Source: Paracoccaceae bacterium (GTDB lineage Bacteria > Pseudomonadota > Alphaproteobacteria > Rhodobacterales > Rhodobacteraceae). Taken from it: a stretch of DNA of 6,743 nt. Shown piece by piece: positions 5,874 through 6,743 of the stretch; position 1 is the stretch's first letter, and each line of letters opens with the position of its first letter. The DNA lies in contig WFPZ01000317.1 in the NCBI GenBank assembly GCA_015487335.1, positions 1 through 6,743 on the forward strand, written 5' to 3'. The translations under genes and the position numbers were made by a program. A model generated the notes under the pieces. That model was given only the letters and a program-made list of their open reading frames with translations, made no database searches and was not told the DNA's origin.

Positions 5874-6469
5874 TTGCTGGCCGAACGCATGGGCGACGGG
5901 GTTTCCGGCTGAGGATCAATGCGGGCGAAATCTCGGTCGAAGGCCGCGCCTCGGGTGGAGCGATGTCGGCGGCGCTGCTCTCGCCCCCCACCCGGTCACG
6001 GGCGCTGGATGAAGCCACCGCAACCGCGCTCGGGGATCTGTTCGGGATCGGCCCCGATCGGATCGACCCTCGCATTCCACCCGCGCATATCCACGCCGGC
6101 GCCGACCATTTCGTGCTTGCCCTCAAGGACCGCACGATGCTTGCGGCCATGCATTACGACCTGGATGCCGGCCGCGCCTTCATGCGCGCGCGGGACCTCG
6201 TCACCATCATGCTCGTCCATGTGCGGGACGACCGCCACTTCGATGCGCGCAACGCCTTTGCCTCGGGCGGCGTGTTCGAAGACCCGGCCACCGGCGCGGC
6301 GGCTGCGGCCTTCGCCGGCTATCTGCGGGATCTGGGCTGGCCGCATGGCGGGCGGATCGAGATATTCCAGGGCGACGACATGGGCATGCCCTCGCGGATC
6401 ACGGCCGAGATCGGCGCGACACCCGGCGCGCCGATCCGGGTTTCGGGAACGGCCCGGAGATTGGAGTGA
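5874..6469 (+). pseudogene. phzF-family gene, 3' remnant with internal frameshift
   Basis: This is the C-terminal two-thirds of a PhzF-like isomerase/epimerase. Reading starts in one frame (LLAERMGDGV, 5874-5903) and continues in another (FRLRINAGEISVEGRASGG, then AMSAALLSPPTR to the stop). A single missing base, probably a T in the run at 5902-5904, joins them; without it the first frame stops at 5910-5912. The remnant keeps IPPAHIHAGADHFVLAL, GGVFEDPATGAAAAAFAGYL (the family's acidic EDPATG motif) and WPHGGRIEIFQGDDMGMPSR. The missing N-terminal section should hold the SET glutamate and the CGHAT histidine, so catalysis is very unlikely. An internal ATG at 5963 could give a 168-residue fragment, but it lacks a well-placed ribosome binding site. 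The original gene would have been about 270-280 residues, starting at 4032. Confidence 0.8.
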
Positions 6470-6498
6470 GAGGCGTGGGCCGGTGAGGTGTCATGCCC

Positions 6499-6513
6499 CC
6501 GCGCGGCGGTTTT
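6499..6513 (+). terminator. Weak GC hairpin with T-run after the phzF remnant
   Basis: A short stem CCGC-GCG-GCGG (6499-6509) is followed by four T residues, 30 bases after the phzF stop and between convergent genes. A four-base stem with a three-base loop is marginal for intrinsic termination, so this is only a candidate. Confidence 0.25.
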
Positions 6514-6743
6514 CACCCAAACACCTTCAGCTTCACGGCCACGCCTGCGATCAGCGCGAGCAGCATGCCGGTGGTGACAAGGCGAACGATGGTCTGCCAG
6601 GCGGTGCGCCGCGCCATGCGCAAGCTCGCGAGCAGGGTGCGCAGGTCGCGAATGTCGATGGCGGCCTCAGGCCCTTCGAGTCCGACATCGGCGAGGGCCC
6701 TGCGGGCGCCCTTCTCGGCGGCGCGGGCGAGGATGGCCTCGAA
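6513..6743 (-). CDS. DUF6127-like small membrane protein, C-terminal part (start outside window)
   Basis: The minus strand reads without interruption from the window edge to a TGA at 6513-6515, giving the last 76 residues: FEAILARAAEKGARRALADV, then a charged stretch with DIRDLRTLLASLRMARRTAWQ. It finishes with one hydrophobic segment, VTTGMLLALIAGVAVKLKVFG. The layout of a soluble helical N-terminal part and a single C-terminal membrane helix, and the wording of both parts, match what I recall of the DUF6127 family. That family occurs in Rhodobacterales and other alphaproteobacteria, often among phage head and packaging genes. The family name is from memory and the role is unknown. Few residues should be missing at the N terminus, since members are about 90-100 residues long. 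Confidence 0.7.
   Translation of the reverse strand, partial: FEAILARAAEKGARRALADVGLEGPEAAIDIRDLRTLLASLRMARRTAWQTIVRLVTTGMLLALIAGVAVKLKVFG

Noticed and set aside
5752..6012. Plus-strand open frame spanning the right cassette junction
   Set aside because: It crosses the end of the thioesterase gene, non-coding DNA and the wrong frame of phzF. The protein has no coherent sequence.

Overview
The window reads as the chromosome of a high-GC alphaproteobacterium, most likely a member of the Rhodobacterales. This is an inference from the very GC-rich coding, the tight gene packing with overlapping ends, and family resemblances such as the DUF6127-like protein at the right edge. No rRNA, tRNA, CRISPR array or transposase is visible.

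Layout, left to right. Positions 1-251 hold the 3' end of an NTF2/SnoaL-like gene. It converges on, and overlaps by 19 bp, a GcvA-type LysR regulator on the minus strand (233-1159). Divergent from the regulator is a two-gene unit: a short GntP-family permease (1243-2382) overlapping by four bases (GTGA) a phosphinothricin-type GNAT acetyltransferase (2379-2906). That unit converges, with a 7-bp stop overlap, on a minus-strand cupin gene (2900-3382). A short AT-rich divergent intergenic region carrying a perfect dyad separates the cupin from a glycolipid-binding-like (DUF1089) gene (3464-4024).

The most striking part is 4032-6469. Seven bases after the DUF1089 stop, a PhzF-family gene begins (4032-4067, MKLDIIRIAAFA) and then loses PhzF similarity. 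PhzF sequence resumes only at about 5874 and runs to 6469. Between the two pieces lies a cassette of visibly lower GC on the minus strand: a PaaI-like hotdog thioesterase (5317-5760) followed 11 bp later by a Rieske non-haem iron oxygenase alpha subunit (4136-5305). The cassette replaces about 75 codons of phzF, including the segment that should carry the catalytic Glu and His of the family. The downstream phzF piece also has an apparent one-base deletion near 5904, so phzF is a pseudogene. The event looks like lateral acquisition by insertion with deletion, not a clean transposition: I see no transposase, terminal repeat or target duplication.

The right end (6513-6743, minus strand) is the C-terminal 76 residues of a DUF6127-like small membrane protein, a family I associate with prophage neighbourhoods in Rhodobacterales. 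The window may therefore stop at or near a prophage boundary. Functionally the window falls into a LysR-permease-acetyltransferase module that may take up and acylate a small substrate, and an orphan oxygenase/thioesterase cassette whose electron-transfer partner is not here.
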